54,530 nt of DNA from Chitinophagaceae bacterium. GTDB taxonomy: Bacteria; Bacteroidota; Bacteroidia; Chitinophagales; Chitinophagaceae. Of this stretch, positions 33,260-42,459 are shown one piece after another. The notes under the pieces are model-generated. The model was not told the DNA's origin. It was given only the letters and a program-made list of their open reading frames with translations, and ran no database searches. The position numbers and the translations under genes were made by a program. Every line of letters starts with the position of its first letter. The first letter of the stretch is position 1. The stretch spans positions 1 through 54,530 of the forward strand of contig CANBSH010000009.1 in assembly GCA_947372105.1 (NCBI GenBank), given 5' to 3'.

Positions 33260-34179
33260 TCTAAGACTTCCTTGTATTTATTAATATTCGCAACATCTAT
33301 GGTAGACAAAGTAGCTAAAAGTTGCTTTTTCATGGCTTTATCTGAAGGATTAAAAATACCAATAATTTCAGTCACTTTGCCTTGCATTAAAATGGGCACT
33401 GCCATCATATTAGGACTTCCCTCATAGAGCTCTTGAAATCCCATTAATGCATTTAAAATTTGAGGCCTTGCTTCCAATGGCTTTTCTGCCATTTGGTCCA
33501 AGCCTTGTCTATAGTAAGTAAATAAAATTTCGTGAATTTTATCAGAACCATTTTGAGTCAGGTTATCAATCAAAATATATCGATTCCTTTGCCCATCATA
33601 GGATTTCCAGCCAATAATTCCAGAACCCTCTGGAGCATTATTTACAATATTGAAAGCTTTATTAAAATACGCCTTCCCTCCTTTGGGAGAAAAAGTATCA
33701 TAGTCTAACCCTAATATCACATAAATATAATAAGCCATGGTGGCAGTCAAATTGGCCTGTAAAGCATCTGTCCCTTGTACTCTATTTTCATTAAATTCAA
33801 CGGGCTGTGATAACTGATATTTAAAAGTAAAATTTGCATCTTGCATATTTAATAAAGGCGTAGTATAGTTACTATTGTATACAGGCCTATTGGATACAAC
33901 GCTCAACTTAGCTTCATACACACCCGTGGACACGATGGATTCAATACTAATAAAGAAATTACAATCAATCTTTTCTTCGTTGGAAAATTCGTCAGTGGTC
34001 CATTTTCTTTGATTGATAAAATCCTTTAATTGACTTTGTAATTGAATAAAGGTTTTAGGATCTACTTGATTTTCCACTTTCTTGGTTTGCAAAGTCACTG
34101 TCGCATTCAACTCTTGAGAAAATGAGGTATGGCTTACTAATAAAGCAAAACAAATAATATAGAAAGCTTTTCGTGTCAT
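33256..34179 (-). CDS. DUF4835 family exported protein (PorD-like)
   Basis: A 307-aa exported protein from ATG 34179, chosen because it opens a signal peptide (MTRKAFYIICFALLVSHTSFSQ). The open frame extends 28 codons upstream, across a terminator, and that part is not credible. The body matches DUF4835: ELNATVTLQTKKVE near the start, NPVYNSNYTTPLLN-like VYNSNYTTPLLNMQDANFTF, YYIYVILGLDYDTFSPKGG, and GWKSYDGQRNRYILIDNLT. From memory, this family is labelled PorD in some databases and linked to the type IX secretion system. In many Bacteroidota it follows coaBC; here it follows rpoZ. Confidence 0.78.
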   Translation of the reverse strand: MTRKAFYIICFALLVSHTSFSQELNATVTLQTKKVENQVDPKTFIQLQSQLKDFINQRKWTTDEFSNEEKIDCNFFISIESIVSTGVYEAKLSVVSNRPVYNSNYTTPLLNMQDANFTFKYQLSQPVEFNENRVQGTDALQANLTATMAYYIYVILGLDYDTFSPKGGKAYFNKAFNIVNNAPEGSGIIGWKSYDGQRNRYILIDNLTQNGSDKIHEILFTYYRQGLDQMAEKPLEARPQILNALMGFQELYEGSPNMMAVPILMQGKVTEIIGIFNPSDKAMKKQLLATLSTIDVANINKYKEVLE

Positions 34180-34214
34180 ATGGTATACCTCTAATTGGAT
34201 AGGTCTAAAATACA

Positions 34215-34251
34215 AAAACGTCCCAATAGTTTTGACATTTCGGGACGTTTT
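34215..34251 (-). terminator. Hairpin terminator after rpoZ
   Basis: A 10-bp inverted repeat (AAAACGTCCC and GGGACGTTTT, loop of 17) is followed on the minus strand by a T run. It lies between the rpoZ stop and the DUF4835 start, so bamD-rpoZ transcription ends here. Confidence 0.75.
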
Positions 34252-34271
34252 AATATTATTCAACCTAAAGA

Positions 34272-34616
34272 TTAACGGAATAAATCGTTCTCTTCGTTTT
34301 TACGATAATAAATTTTATCATCAATAAATTCAGCTGTTGCTAAAATAGCTGGATTAGGCATACGCTCATATGCTTTTGAGATTTCAATTTGTTCTTTGTT
34401 CTCATGAATTTCTTCCAAGCTATCTGTATGACTTGCAAATTCTTCTAATTTAGAATGCAACTCTTCTCTAATAGAGATGTTGATTTGATTCGCTCTACGA
34501 GAGATAATAGAAATTGATTCGTATAAATTTCCAGTCTTAGCTTTTAAAGCTTTTAAACTTTTTGTTTCTACTACAGAGGGAACATTCGCGCCCATGTGTC
34601 TTCTTAATTTGCTCAT
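34272..34616 (-). CDS. rpoZ: RNA polymerase subunit omega (Rpb6-like, Bacteroidota type)
   Basis: A 114-aa protein of the Bacteroidota omega/Rpb6 group. The characteristic portion includes KTGNLYESISIISRRANQI and the AYERMPNPAILATAEFIDDKIYY segment at the end. Omega helps fold and assemble the beta-prime subunit and binds ppGpp in some bacteria. Its sequence is only distantly related to the proteobacterial protein, which is why it can be missed. The ATG overlaps the end of bamD by four bases (ATGA), giving translational coupling, and a terminator follows. Confidence 0.88.
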   Translation of the reverse strand: MSKLRRHMGANVPSVVETKSLKALKAKTGNLYESISIISRRANQINISIREELHSKLEEFASHTDSLEEIHENKEQIEISKAYERMPNPAILATAEFIDDKIYYRKNEENDLFR

Positions 34617-35407
34617 TTTATATTTTTTAAGAAATTATCAGTTTGTTGTTTCATTTTTTTTGCTTCTGGCAATAAAGGACTATCACTAAATCGGTCTACA
34701 AAATCATTATATTCCTCTACCACTTTCTCGAATCTTTCCTTTTGTTTATCTACAAAACTATTTTCAGCGAATTTGTAATACGATTTAATCGTTAACAATT
34801 TATACTGATCAGCGTTTTTAGAATCAGGGTATCCATCAGATAATAAACCATAAGATATAGCTGCAGAACGGTATAAAGCCAAATCGAAATACAAAGTAGC
34901 GGTCTTATAATCTTTCAATTCCAATTTAGAACGACAAGCATCAATAGTTTCCGTTGCATCTTTCACTCTTTTAGCAGTAGGATGCGCATCAATAAATGCT
35001 TGCATTAATTGAATGGTACGATTGGTTGTTGTTTGGTCTAACTCCGCTTTAGGAGAACGTCTAAAATAAGTATACGCTCTTAAATATTCAACTTCTTCGG
35101 TTCTAGTGCTGCTTGGAAAATATTCAATGAATGTTTTGAATAAATTTTCGGCATTTTCATAATCTTTATCTAAGTAATATGAGTTCGCGAATTTTAAATA
35201 CAATTCTTCATATCTAGGAGTTCCTTTTACAAAAGGCATAACAGATTCAAAGAGCTGCTGAGCGTTCACATACTTTTTTTCATCAAAGTACTTCTCCGCC
35301 ATTTTAACTTTAAAATCAGTATCCTTGTTCTTTAAAATTTTTTGAAATTTTGAAGTACAAGAAGAGAGACCCAAAATAAGGCAAAAAATGACGATTATTC
35401 TATTCAT
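34613..35407 (-). CDS. bamD: Outer-membrane assembly lipoprotein BamD
   Basis: A 264-aa lipoprotein from ATG 35407. The signal MNRIIVIFCLILGLSSC ends in lipobox LSSC with Cys17 lipidated. A frame continuing to 35419 is excluded because it would start inside the promoter -7 element. Tetratricopeptide repeats fill the rest: YFDEKKYVNAQQLFESVMPF, YLDKDYENAENLFKTFIEYFP and LALYRSAAISYGLLSDGYPDS. BamD is the essential partner of BamA for inserting beta-barrels into the outer membrane. The four-base overlap with rpoZ is conserved in its phylum. Confidence 0.92.
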   Translation of the reverse strand: MNRIIVIFCLILGLSSCTSKFQKILKNKDTDFKVKMAEKYFDEKKYVNAQQLFESVMPFVKGTPRYEELYLKFANSYYLDKDYENAENLFKTFIEYFPSSTRTEEVEYLRAYTYFRRSPKAELDQTTTNRTIQLMQAFIDAHPTAKRVKDATETIDACRSKLELKDYKTATLYFDLALYRSAAISYGLLSDGYPDSKNADQYKLLTIKSYYKFAENSFVDKQKERFEKVVEEYNDFVDRFSDSPLLPEAKKMKQQTDNFLKNIK

Positions 35408-35416
35408 ACAGGGAGG

Positions 35417-35424
35417 CAAAATTA
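35417..35424 (-). promoter_or_regulatory. -7 element of bamD-rpoZ
   Basis: On the minus strand TAATTTTG matches TAnnTTTG exactly and ends nine bases before the preferred bamD ATG. It overlaps the upstream in-frame ATG at 35419, arguing against that start. Confidence 0.5.
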
Positions 35425-35495
35425 ACTAATATTCAGCAATTTATGACTAAAAATAATCCAAAGGAAGGCGGGGACGTTAAGATTAACATAAAAAA

Positions 35496-35520
35496 CCCCG
35501 CTTAGCAGCGCTAAACGGGG
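35496..35520 (-). terminator. Rho-independent terminator of rpsA
   Basis: Arms CCCCGCTTAGC (35496-35506) and GCTAAACGGGG (35510-35520) pair with one mismatch around AGC. On the minus strand the stem is followed by six or more T. It lies 28 bases past the rpsA stop. Confidence 0.88.
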
Positions 35521-35548
35521 CTATATCAATCACTTAGGATAGGTTAAA

Positions 35549-37435
35549 TTACCCTTTGTTTGCGTTTTCGTCATCCATTTTCGCCTTGATTTCAGCTAAA
35601 GCGCCTAAGTCACCTAAAGTGGATTTTTCTACCTTACCTTGGATAGTTTTCACCGCCTTTTTAGTTTTCTCAGTTTCTACTTTTGCTTCTTTCTTAGCTA
35701 CTTCTTTTTCTTCATGGATTGCTTGTTCCCAAATTCTTGCGTGGCTCACTACAATTCTTTTTTCATTACGATCAAATTCGATCACCATGAATTTTGCAGT
35801 TTCTTCCGCTTGAACTTGCTTACCATCTTCTTTTGCAAGGTGACGATTAGGAGCAAACCCTTCTAAGCCATGAGGCATTTGAACGATAGCACCTTTATCA
35901 TCCTTGCGAACAATAGTACCATCATGAATAGATCCGATTGCAAAAGTTTCTTCTAATGCATTCCAAGGATCTTCTTCCAATTGCTTATGACCTAATTGTA
36001 ATTTTCTATTTTCTTTATCAATGTTCAAGATGATGATGTCGATAGACTCTCCTACTTTAACATACTCAGATGGGTGATTGAAACGCTTCAACCAACTTAA
36101 ATCGCTGATGTGAATCATTCCACCAATTCCAGATTCTAATTCAACAAACACGCCGTAAGGAGTGATATTTTTAACTAGACCTTTATGTTTGCTATTTTCA
36201 GGGAATTTATTATCGATTGCACTCCAAGGATCTTCAGTCATTTGTTTAATGCTTAAGCTCATCTTACGTGCATCTTTATCTAAAGTCACCACTTTTGCTT
36301 CATGCTCATCTCCTAATTTGAAGAATTCTTTTGCATTGATTGGAGTGTTTGCCCATGTGATTTCAGAAACGTGTACTAAACCTTCAACACCTGGTTGAAT
36401 TTCTAAGAACGCACCGTAATCTTCAATGTTCACCACTTTACCTTTCACTACACTACCTTCTGATAAATCAGCTGGTAATACATCCCATGGATGTGGAGTT
36501 AATTGTTTTAAACCTAAGCTGATACGTTTTTTGTCATCATCAAAGTCTAATACAACCACTTGAATTTTTTGATCTAATTTAACCACTTCACTTGGGTGAG
36601 AGATTCTTCCCCATGAAATATCAGTGATATATAATAAACCATCTAAACCACCTAAATCCATAAAGGCTCCAAAATCAGTGATGTTTTTAACCACCCCTTC
36701 TAATACTTGACCTTTCTCTAATTTACTCATGATTTGTGCACGTTGTGCTTCAATATCACTTTCAATTAATGCTTTATGAGATACTACGGCGTTTTTAATA
36801 GTTTCGTTAATCTTAACTACTTTAAACTCCATTGTTTTTCCTACGAATTGATCGTAATCAGTAACAGGCTTCACATCAATTTGAGAACCTGGTAAGAAAG
36901 TTTCCATACCAAATACATCAACGATTAATCCACCTTTTGTTTTACTAGTTACTAAACCGGTAACAATTTCACCCGTCTTATGTACTTCCATAATTCTTTC
37001 CCAAGCACGATAGATACGAGCAGACTTACGGCTTAAGTGAAGATTACCATCACGGTCTTCTTTTTCTACTACCATTACTTCTACAGTGTCTCCCGTTTTA
37101 ACACCATTGGTGTCACGGAATTCATTCAATGATACAAGACCATCACTTTTAAATCCGATGTTTACAACCACATCAGTTTTAGTTAAAGCAACGACTAAAC
37201 CATTCATGATTTCTCCGTCAGAAATTTGTACGAAAGTGTCATCATACACTTTGTCATACTTTACTCTTTCAGCTTCAGCATAATGACTCACGTTACGTTT
37301 GTCAACGCTCCAATCGAAATCGTCATGTGCAGCAATAACTGCTTCAGGTGCTTTTGGTGTCGCAGTAGCTTCAACAGCGGTAGCGCCGTCGAATTCCTGA
37401 GCGTCTGCGTTTAGGTTTTTAATAAATAATTTCAT
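35549..37435 (-). CDS. rpsA: 30S ribosomal protein S1
   Basis: A 628-aa protein with six S1 (OB-fold) RNA-binding repeats, starting about at GEIMNGLVVALTKTDVV, GEIVTGLVTSKTKGG, GQVLEGVVKNITDFGAF, GSVVKGKVVNIEDYGAF, KHKGLVKNITPYGVFVEL and GSIHDGTIVRKDDKGAI. An N-terminal leader of about 75 residues precedes them and a Lys/Glu-rich tail of about 60 residues ends the protein. S1 helps recruit mRNA to the small subunit. That may matter more than usual here because most genes lack a Shine-Dalgarno sequence. It has its own promoter and terminator. Confidence 0.97.
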   Translation of the reverse strand: MKLFIKNLNADAQEFDGATAVEATATPKAPEAVIAAHDDFDWSVDKRNVSHYAEAERVKYDKVYDDTFVQISDGEIMNGLVVALTKTDVVVNIGFKSDGLVSLNEFRDTNGVKTGDTVEVMVVEKEDRDGNLHLSRKSARIYRAWERIMEVHKTGEIVTGLVTSKTKGGLIVDVFGMETFLPGSQIDVKPVTDYDQFVGKTMEFKVVKINETIKNAVVSHKALIESDIEAQRAQIMSKLEKGQVLEGVVKNITDFGAFMDLGGLDGLLYITDISWGRISHPSEVVKLDQKIQVVVLDFDDDKKRISLGLKQLTPHPWDVLPADLSEGSVVKGKVVNIEDYGAFLEIQPGVEGLVHVSEITWANTPINAKEFFKLGDEHEAKVVTLDKDARKMSLSIKQMTEDPWSAIDNKFPENSKHKGLVKNITPYGVFVELESGIGGMIHISDLSWLKRFNHPSEYVKVGESIDIIILNIDKENRKLQLGHKQLEEDPWNALEETFAIGSIHDGTIVRKDDKGAIVQMPHGLEGFAPNRHLAKEDGKQVQAEETAKFMVIEFDRNEKRIVVSHARIWEQAIHEEKEVAKKEAKVETEKTKKAVKTIQGKVEKSTLGDLGALAEIKAKMDDENANKG

Positions 37436-37463
37436 ATAAAACCGGCGTTTTTAAACCGGACGG

Positions 37464-37471
37464 CAAAGGTA
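37464..37471 (-). promoter_or_regulatory. -7 element of rpsA
   Basis: On the minus strand TACCTTTG matches TAnnTTTG, 28 bases before the rpsA ATG. The leader contains CCGG-anchored imperfect symmetry (37442-37460). The rest of the 175-base gap up to 37610 shows nothing else I can name. Confidence 0.5.
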
Positions 37472-37610
37472 GGAAAAAATAGTAAAAATGGAACCAAAAT
37501 GAACCGGAAATATGAAGAATTTGGAATCCTAAAATATTGATTATCAATAAGATTATTGTGAGGTAGCCGATATGGTCATATCAAGTCCTGAAAGGAGAAG
37601 AATAGGCGAT

Positions 37611-38840
37611 CTAATTGGTCGCCCCAATATGTTGGGCAGCCAGCCATCCTGAGGTCCAAGCATGCTGGAAATTAAAGCCTCCGGTGACACCATCTACATC
37701 CATCATTTCACCTGCAAAATGTAACTGTGCTACCATTTTACTTTCCATGGTAAGAGAATCAATATCTTTCAAATCTACTCCCCCACAAGTCACAAACTCT
37801 TCCTTAAAAGTTGTCTTGCCTTTAATATTTAAAGTAGTGCGAATAAGATGTTGTATGAGTTGTTGTTGAGATGTGTTTTTTAAATCGGCCCATTTTGTTT
37901 TTAAATCAATCTGAGAAGCTTGTAAAAAATAATGCCATAATCGTTGTGGTAAATCAAACGGATTTTTAGAACCCATTTCACGTTTGCCATAATCCTGTCT
38001 AAAATTTAACCATTCCATTTTTAAAGTTTGCTCATTGTATTCGGGTGTCCAATTAATTAAAATAGCACCTTCATAATTTGCTTCTGCCATTTCTCTTGCA
38101 CACCATGCCGAAAGTTTAATGGCAGCCGGACCACTTATACCCCAATGTGTGATTAACAATGGACCGCGTTCCATCCACTTCGTTCCTTTCCATTGTATGG
38201 TTGCATTTTCTACTGCCACCCCCATAAGTGTAGTGATATTTTTTTCAACCACATTAAATGTAAACAAAGAAGGAACCGGATCTATAATAGTATGACCCAT
38301 TTGAAGTAACCAAGGGAAAGTATTTGATTTTAACATGCCTCCCGTAGCCATACATACTGCATCTGCTTTCATGGTTTGTCCATTGCCTAAAGTAATTTCA
38401 AAAATGGTATTTATTTTTTTTACCTCCGTCACATCGTGATTCATGCATACCTGAATTTTATATTGATTCACTTTTTGCATTAAACATTGAATAATAGTTT
38501 CGGAATCATTGGTAATCGGAAACATGCGGCCATCCTTTTCGGTATGTAGTTTCACTCCATTTTTAGCAAACCATTCGATGGTTTGTTGTGTCGCAAATTG
38601 GTAGAATGATTTTTTTAAAAAACGTTGGCCTCTGGGATATTTTTGTAATAATTTTTCTACGTCAGGACAAGCATGCGTTACATTGCATCGTCCACCCCCA
38701 CTCACTTTTACTTTAGATAAAATTTTAGAAGACTTTTCTAATATACGAATATCCCAATCAGGATGTTGTTCGGCAATTTGTATCGCGCAAAAAAATCCAG
38801 CAGCGCCTCCTCCAATAATCACTACTTTTTTGCTTGCCAT
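37611..38840 (-). CDS. BaiN/HI0933-type NAD(P)/FAD-dependent oxidoreductase
   Basis: A 409-aa flavoprotein of the HI0933-like (TIGR00275, BaiN/RdsA) family. The FAD-binding motif VIIGGGAAGFFCAIQIAEQ opens the protein, followed by LEKSSKILSKVKVSGGGRCNVTHA, a family hallmark. ATGGMLKSNTFPWLLQMGH appears mid-protein, and the C-terminal FAD contact is FAGEMMDVDGVTGGFNFQHAWTSG. Substrates are unknown for most members; one relative reduces bile acid intermediates in gut clostridia. It lies 15 bases downstream of map on the same strand. Confidence 0.9.
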   Translation of the reverse strand: MASKKVVIIGGGAAGFFCAIQIAEQHPDWDIRILEKSSKILSKVKVSGGGRCNVTHACPDVEKLLQKYPRGQRFLKKSFYQFATQQTIEWFAKNGVKLHTEKDGRMFPITNDSETIIQCLMQKVNQYKIQVCMNHDVTEVKKINTIFEITLGNGQTMKADAVCMATGGMLKSNTFPWLLQMGHTIIDPVPSLFTFNVVEKNITTLMGVAVENATIQWKGTKWMERGPLLITHWGISGPAAIKLSAWCAREMAEANYEGAILINWTPEYNEQTLKMEWLNFRQDYGKREMGSKNPFDLPQRLWHYFLQASQIDLKTKWADLKNTSQQQLIQHLIRTTLNIKGKTTFKEEFVTCGGVDLKDIDSLTMESKMVAQLHFAGEMMDVDGVTGGFNFQHAWTSGWLAAQHIGATN

Positions 38841-38855
38841 GTTTTGTAGTTAAGA

Positions 38856-39659
38856 CTAATAATAAGAACTATTCAAATTAATATTCGCTTTTTCGGCAGC
38901 TTCTATAATCGAAAAATCGGATAAAATAAAAGCTTCATTTTTTTTCACACAAACATCATGTTCAAAATGTACCGACATTTTTCCGTCCTGTGTTTTCACC
39001 GTCCAGCCATCTTCCTCAGTGAACACTTTATGCGTTCCCATATTAATCATTGGCTCAATAGCCAACACTAAATTTTCTTTCATCTTTAAACCTGTTCCTC
39101 TTTTGCCATAGTTAGGCACTTGAGGATCTTCATGTAATGATTTGCCTAAACCATGTCCTACTAATTCACGCACTACACCATATCCATGGGCTTTTTCGGT
39201 ATGTTCTTGAATGGCATAACTAATATCACCTACTCTGTTATTTACGATCGCTTTTTCAATTCCCTTATACAATGATTCCTTGGTGACTTTAACCAATTGT
39301 AAAACATCAGCTGGCACTTCTCCTAACATAAAAGTATATGCATGATCACCATGCCAACCGTTTAAAATAACTCCTAAGTCGATAGAAACAATATCTCCGT
39401 CTTTTAAAGGAGTTTTATTAGGAAAACCATGCACTACCACATCATTTACTGATGCACAAATATGATGAGGATACCCATGATAATGATAGAAAGAAAGAGT
39501 GGCTTTATGATCCTTTACATATTGCATGCAATATTGATCAATATCCATAGTTGTCATACCAGGCTTAAGGATACTAGCTACTTGTGACAAAGTATTGCTT
39601 ACCAATAAGGCAGCTTGCTGCATGAGTAAAACCTCTTCCTCTGTTTTGATATGAATCAT
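38856..39659 (-). CDS. map: Type I methionine aminopeptidase
   Basis: A 267-aa enzyme that removes the initiator Met from nascent proteins. Metal-ligand motifs are VSIDLGVILNGWHGDHAYTF (two Asp), VGHGLGKSLHEDPQVPNYG (His), LAIEPMINMG (Glu) and VHFEHDVCV (Glu). The substrate His is in NDVVVHGFPNK. In many Bacteroidota map follows secY inside the ribosomal cluster; here a hairpin separates the two and infA does not follow. Confidence 0.96.
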   Translation of the reverse strand: MIHIKTEEEVLLMQQAALLVSNTLSQVASILKPGMTTMDIDQYCMQYVKDHKATLSFYHYHGYPHHICASVNDVVVHGFPNKTPLKDGDIVSIDLGVILNGWHGDHAYTFMLGEVPADVLQLVKVTKESLYKGIEKAIVNNRVGDISYAIQEHTEKAHGYGVVRELVGHGLGKSLHEDPQVPNYGKRGTGLKMKENLVLAIEPMINMGTHKVFTEEDGWTVKTQDGKMSVHFEHDVCVKKNEAFILSDFSIIEAAEKANINLNSSYY

Positions 39660-39686
39660 AATTGTGCGAATATCTTATAACTAAAC

Positions 39687-39710
39687 AAACCTGCCTTTTC
39701 AGACAGGTTT
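39687..39710 (-). terminator. Hairpin between secY and map
   Basis: AAACCTG (39687-39693) and CAGGTTT (39704-39710) form a 7-bp stem around a ten-base loop, 34 bases past the secY stop on the minus strand. The T run is short, so partial readthrough into map is possible. Confidence 0.6.
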
Positions 39711-39743
39711 GCAAATATAATTATTTTAAAAGTATCTGATTTA

Positions 39744-41093
39744 TTATAACCCTGAAGAGTTAGCTAAAGGATTTCTTCCTTGAATACGACCTGTATTCAT
39801 TAATCCATCATATTGACGCATTAATAAATAAGTTTCGATTTGTTGTAAAGTATCCAATACTACACCCACCATAATTAATAATGAGGTTCCTCCAAAGAAA
39901 GTACTAAAGCTTTGAGTCACTCCTAATTTTTGAGCAAAACCAGGTAAAATACCCACTAATGCTAAAAAGATAGCACCAGGTAAAGTAATTCTATCCATCA
40001 CTGCTCCAATATAATCAGTGGTAGGTTGACCAGGTTTAACACCAGGTACAAAGCCATTATTACGCTTAAGATCTTCAGAAATTTGCTTAGGATTAAAGAT
40101 TAATGCAGTGTATAAGAATGTAAATCCAATAACCATAACAGAATAGATAAGCATATACCATCCATTACTATGGTCATTGAAAATTCGAACAATCCCTTGT
40201 GCAGAATCTAAATTAGTGAAAGAAACCAATGTAGGTAAGAACATAATTGCTTGCGCAAAAATGATAGGCATCACACCGGCACTATTTACTTTAACAGGTA
40301 AAAACTGACGAGCACCCCCTACTTGAGCACCACCAATCACTTGCTTAGCATAGGTTACAGGAATTTTACGAACTCCTTGAACTAATATGATAAGACCCAT
40401 GATGATCGTCACCAATATAGCAATCTCAATTAAGAATATTAATAAACCTCCGCCTCCTTTTTGGCTCTTAGAACCAAACTCCATAATCAATGATTGAGGT
40501 AAACGACCTAAGATACCTACCATGATAATGATAGATGTACCATTTCCTAGACCTTTATCTTGAATTTTTTCACCTAACCACATTACAAATAAAGTACCTG
40601 CAGTTAAAGTGATCACAGTAGAGAACCAGAAGAATGGTTTGTAAGCTGGGATTAATGCATCAGCATAACCAGGACTATTTAAATAAGCAACATACGCACC
40701 TGCTTGGAAAGTAGTTACGATGACTGTTAGATAACGAGTCCATTGATTGATTTTATTACGACCGCTTTCTCCTTCCTTTTGAACTTTTTGTAATTGAGGC
40801 ACTAAAATAGTCATCAACTGCATAAAGATAGAAGCAGAAATATAAGGCATAATACCTAATGCTAATACAGAGGCTTGAGAGAACGCACCACCTGCGAACA
40901 TATCAAAAATACCTAATAAACCTTTGTTACCTCCTGCTTTTTGAGCAGCTTCGATAGCTAAAGGATTGATACCAGGTAAAGTGATTTGAGCACCAATACG
41001 ATAAGTTAATACAAGCAATAATGTAACTAAGATTTTATTCTTTAATTCATCAATTGCCCAGATATGTTTAAATGTATCTAATAATTTTTTCAT
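39744..41093 (-). CDS. secY: Protein translocase subunit SecY
   Basis: A 449-aa channel protein of the Sec translocon with about ten membrane helices. Signatures include the plug region and TM2 (GIMPYISASIFMQLMTILVPQL), LGEKIQDKGLGNGTSIIIMVGI in the TM5 loop, and the C-terminal MRQYDGLMNTGRIQGRNP. It exports unfolded proteins and inserts membrane proteins at the inner membrane. It is the last gene of the rpsJ-to-secY unit, 82 bases after rplO. Confidence 0.97.
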   Translation of the reverse strand: MKKLLDTFKHIWAIDELKNKILVTLLLVLTYRIGAQITLPGINPLAIEAAQKAGGNKGLLGIFDMFAGGAFSQASVLALGIMPYISASIFMQLMTILVPQLQKVQKEGESGRNKINQWTRYLTVIVTTFQAGAYVAYLNSPGYADALIPAYKPFFWFSTVITLTAGTLFVMWLGEKIQDKGLGNGTSIIIMVGILGRLPQSLIMEFGSKSQKGGGGLLIFLIEIAILVTIIMGLIILVQGVRKIPVTYAKQVIGGAQVGGARQFLPVKVNSAGVMPIIFAQAIMFLPTLVSFTNLDSAQGIVRIFNDHSNGWYMLIYSVMVIGFTFLYTALIFNPKQISEDLKRNNGFVPGVKPGQPTTDYIGAVMDRITLPGAIFLALVGILPGFAQKLGVTQSFSTFFGGTSLLIMVGVVLDTLQQIETYLLMRQYDGLMNTGRIQGRNPLANSSGL

Positions 41094-41175
41094 CGTTGTT
41101 TAATTATTTTCCAAAGGAACTTTTAAAATGATGAGGGATCTATTAAAAATGCCTCTCACAATATACATAAAATTA

Positions 41176-41622
41176 TTAGATTATTTCAATGGTGCCGCCT
41201 GCTGCAACAATTGCATCTTGTGCTTTTTTGCTAGCTGCGTTTACTCTGAAATTAATTTTTGTTTTAAGTTCCCCGTTAGCTAATACCTTCACTAAGTCGG
41301 TACGGCTAATCAAACTATTCATGTATAAGTTTTCTGGAGTAATTTCTGTAAAACCGTATTTCTCGATCAACTGATCTAATTGACCTAAGTTGAACACTTT
41401 ATATTCTATACGATTGATGTTTTTGAATCCACGTTTTGGAATTCTACGTTGAATGGGCATTTGACCCCCTTCATGAGCCATCTTGCTTTTGTAACCTGCA
41501 CGGCTTTGACCCCCTTTGTTACCTTTGGTAGAAGTACCACCTTTACCAGATGCTTCTCCACGACCAATTCTAATTCCTTTGTGTACTGAACCTTCAGCAG
41601 GTTTTAAATTGTGTAATTTCAT
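41176..41622 (-). CDS. rplO: 50S ribosomal protein L15
   Basis: A 148-aa protein from ATG 41622; the frame extends ten codons upstream, but MKLHNLKPAEGSVHKGIRIGRG is the standard start. The basic Gly-rich N-terminal part (GKGGTSTKGNKGGQSRAGYKS) threads into 23S rRNA. L15 is a late-assembly protein of the large subunit. It is followed by secY, as usual for the spc operon. Confidence 0.96.
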   Translation of the reverse strand: MKLHNLKPAEGSVHKGIRIGRGEASGKGGTSTKGNKGGQSRAGYKSKMAHEGGQMPIQRRIPKRGFKNINRIEYKVFNLGQLDQLIEKYGFTEITPENLYMNSLISRTDLVKVLANGELKTKINFRVNAASKKAQDAIVAAGGTIEII

Positions 41623-41684
41623 TTTTGTGATTTTGTACTTTCGGGGTATCACCCCTCGCTTTTAATAATAAGAAAGAGCGCTGA

Positions 41685-41870
41685 TTAGGCGATTTCTTCC
41701 ACTTTAACTAAGTGTAATACTTTATTAACCATACCCAAAATTTGAGGAGTGGCTTCCACTTCTTTAGAAGCGTTTATTTTTTTCAAACCTAAAGCAATCA
41801 AAGTTTGTTTTTGACGCTCTGATCTGTCAATACCGCTTTTTACTTGAGTAATTTTAATCTTTTTCATCAT
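41685..41870 (-). CDS. rpmD: 50S ribosomal protein L30
   Basis: A 61-aa protein with the compact L30 core: KIKITQVKSGIDRSERQKQTLIALGL, then the second strand LGMVNKVLHLVKVEEI. Two ATG codons open it (41870 or 41867), and the second gives the usual MKKIKI start. It sits between rpsE and rplO. Confidence 0.94.
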   Translation of the reverse strand: MMKKIKITQVKSGIDRSERQKQTLIALGLKKINASKEVEATPQILGMVNKVLHLVKVEEIA

Positions 41871-41910
41871 TGAGTTATTTATGATTATTCCTAAGGGTAA
41901 TTCAGTTGAA

Positions 41911-42432
41911 TTATCCGTTGAATACCTTTGATAATTTAATGTTTCTTGTTTTAGCTACTTGAATTGGTTCACGTAATAAACCTAAAGCTTTGATTGTTGC
42001 TTTAACCACGTTATGTGGGTTGGCAGAACCTAAACTTTTTGCTAATACGTCAGTGATACCTGCGCTCTCTAATACAGCACGCATGCTACCACCCGCAATT
42101 ACACCCGCTCCATGTGCAGCTGGCTTTATTAATACTTTAGCAGCACCGTCTTTTGCTAATTGATCGTGAGGAATAGTGCCATGCATAACAGGAACTTTCA
42201 CCAAATTCTTTTTAGCATCTTCGATCCCTTTTGTAATAGCTTCTTGTACTTCTTTAGCCTTACCTAAACCTTGACCTACAACGCCATTTTCGTTACCTAC
42301 TACTACTAAAGCAGAGAAACTAAAAGTACGACCACCTTTTGTTGTCTTAACTACGCGGTTGATAGAAACTACTTTTTCTTTTAGTTCTACATCTCCCGCT
42401 GCTTTAACCTTATTTACATTTACTTTAGACAT
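41911..42432 (-). CDS. rpsE: 30S ribosomal protein S5
   Basis: A 173-aa protein. The N-terminal double-stranded RNA-binding domain has [19 protein letters not shown] and [21 protein letters not shown]. The C-terminal domain carries [27 protein letters not shown]5 takes part in decoding fidelity and helps unwind mRNA at the entry channel. The stretch [13 protein letters not shown] matches wild-type loops; no sign of an accuracy mutation can be judged from it. Confidence 0.97.
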   Translation of the reverse strand: MSKVNVNKVKAAGDVELKEKVVSINRVVKTTKGGRTFSFSALVVVGNENGVVGQGLGKAKEVQEAITKGIEDAKKNLVKVPVMHGTIPHDQLAKDGAAKVLIKPAAHGAGVIAGGSMRAVLESAGITDVLAKSLGSANPHNVVKATIKALGLLREPIQVAKTRNIKLSKVFNG

Positions 42433-42459
42433 GATTTTCTATTAGTATTTTTATCAAAA

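Noticed and set aside
34180..34263. Upstream extension of the DUF4835 gene
   Set aside because: It translates through the rpoZ terminator hairpin and would place the signal peptide internally.
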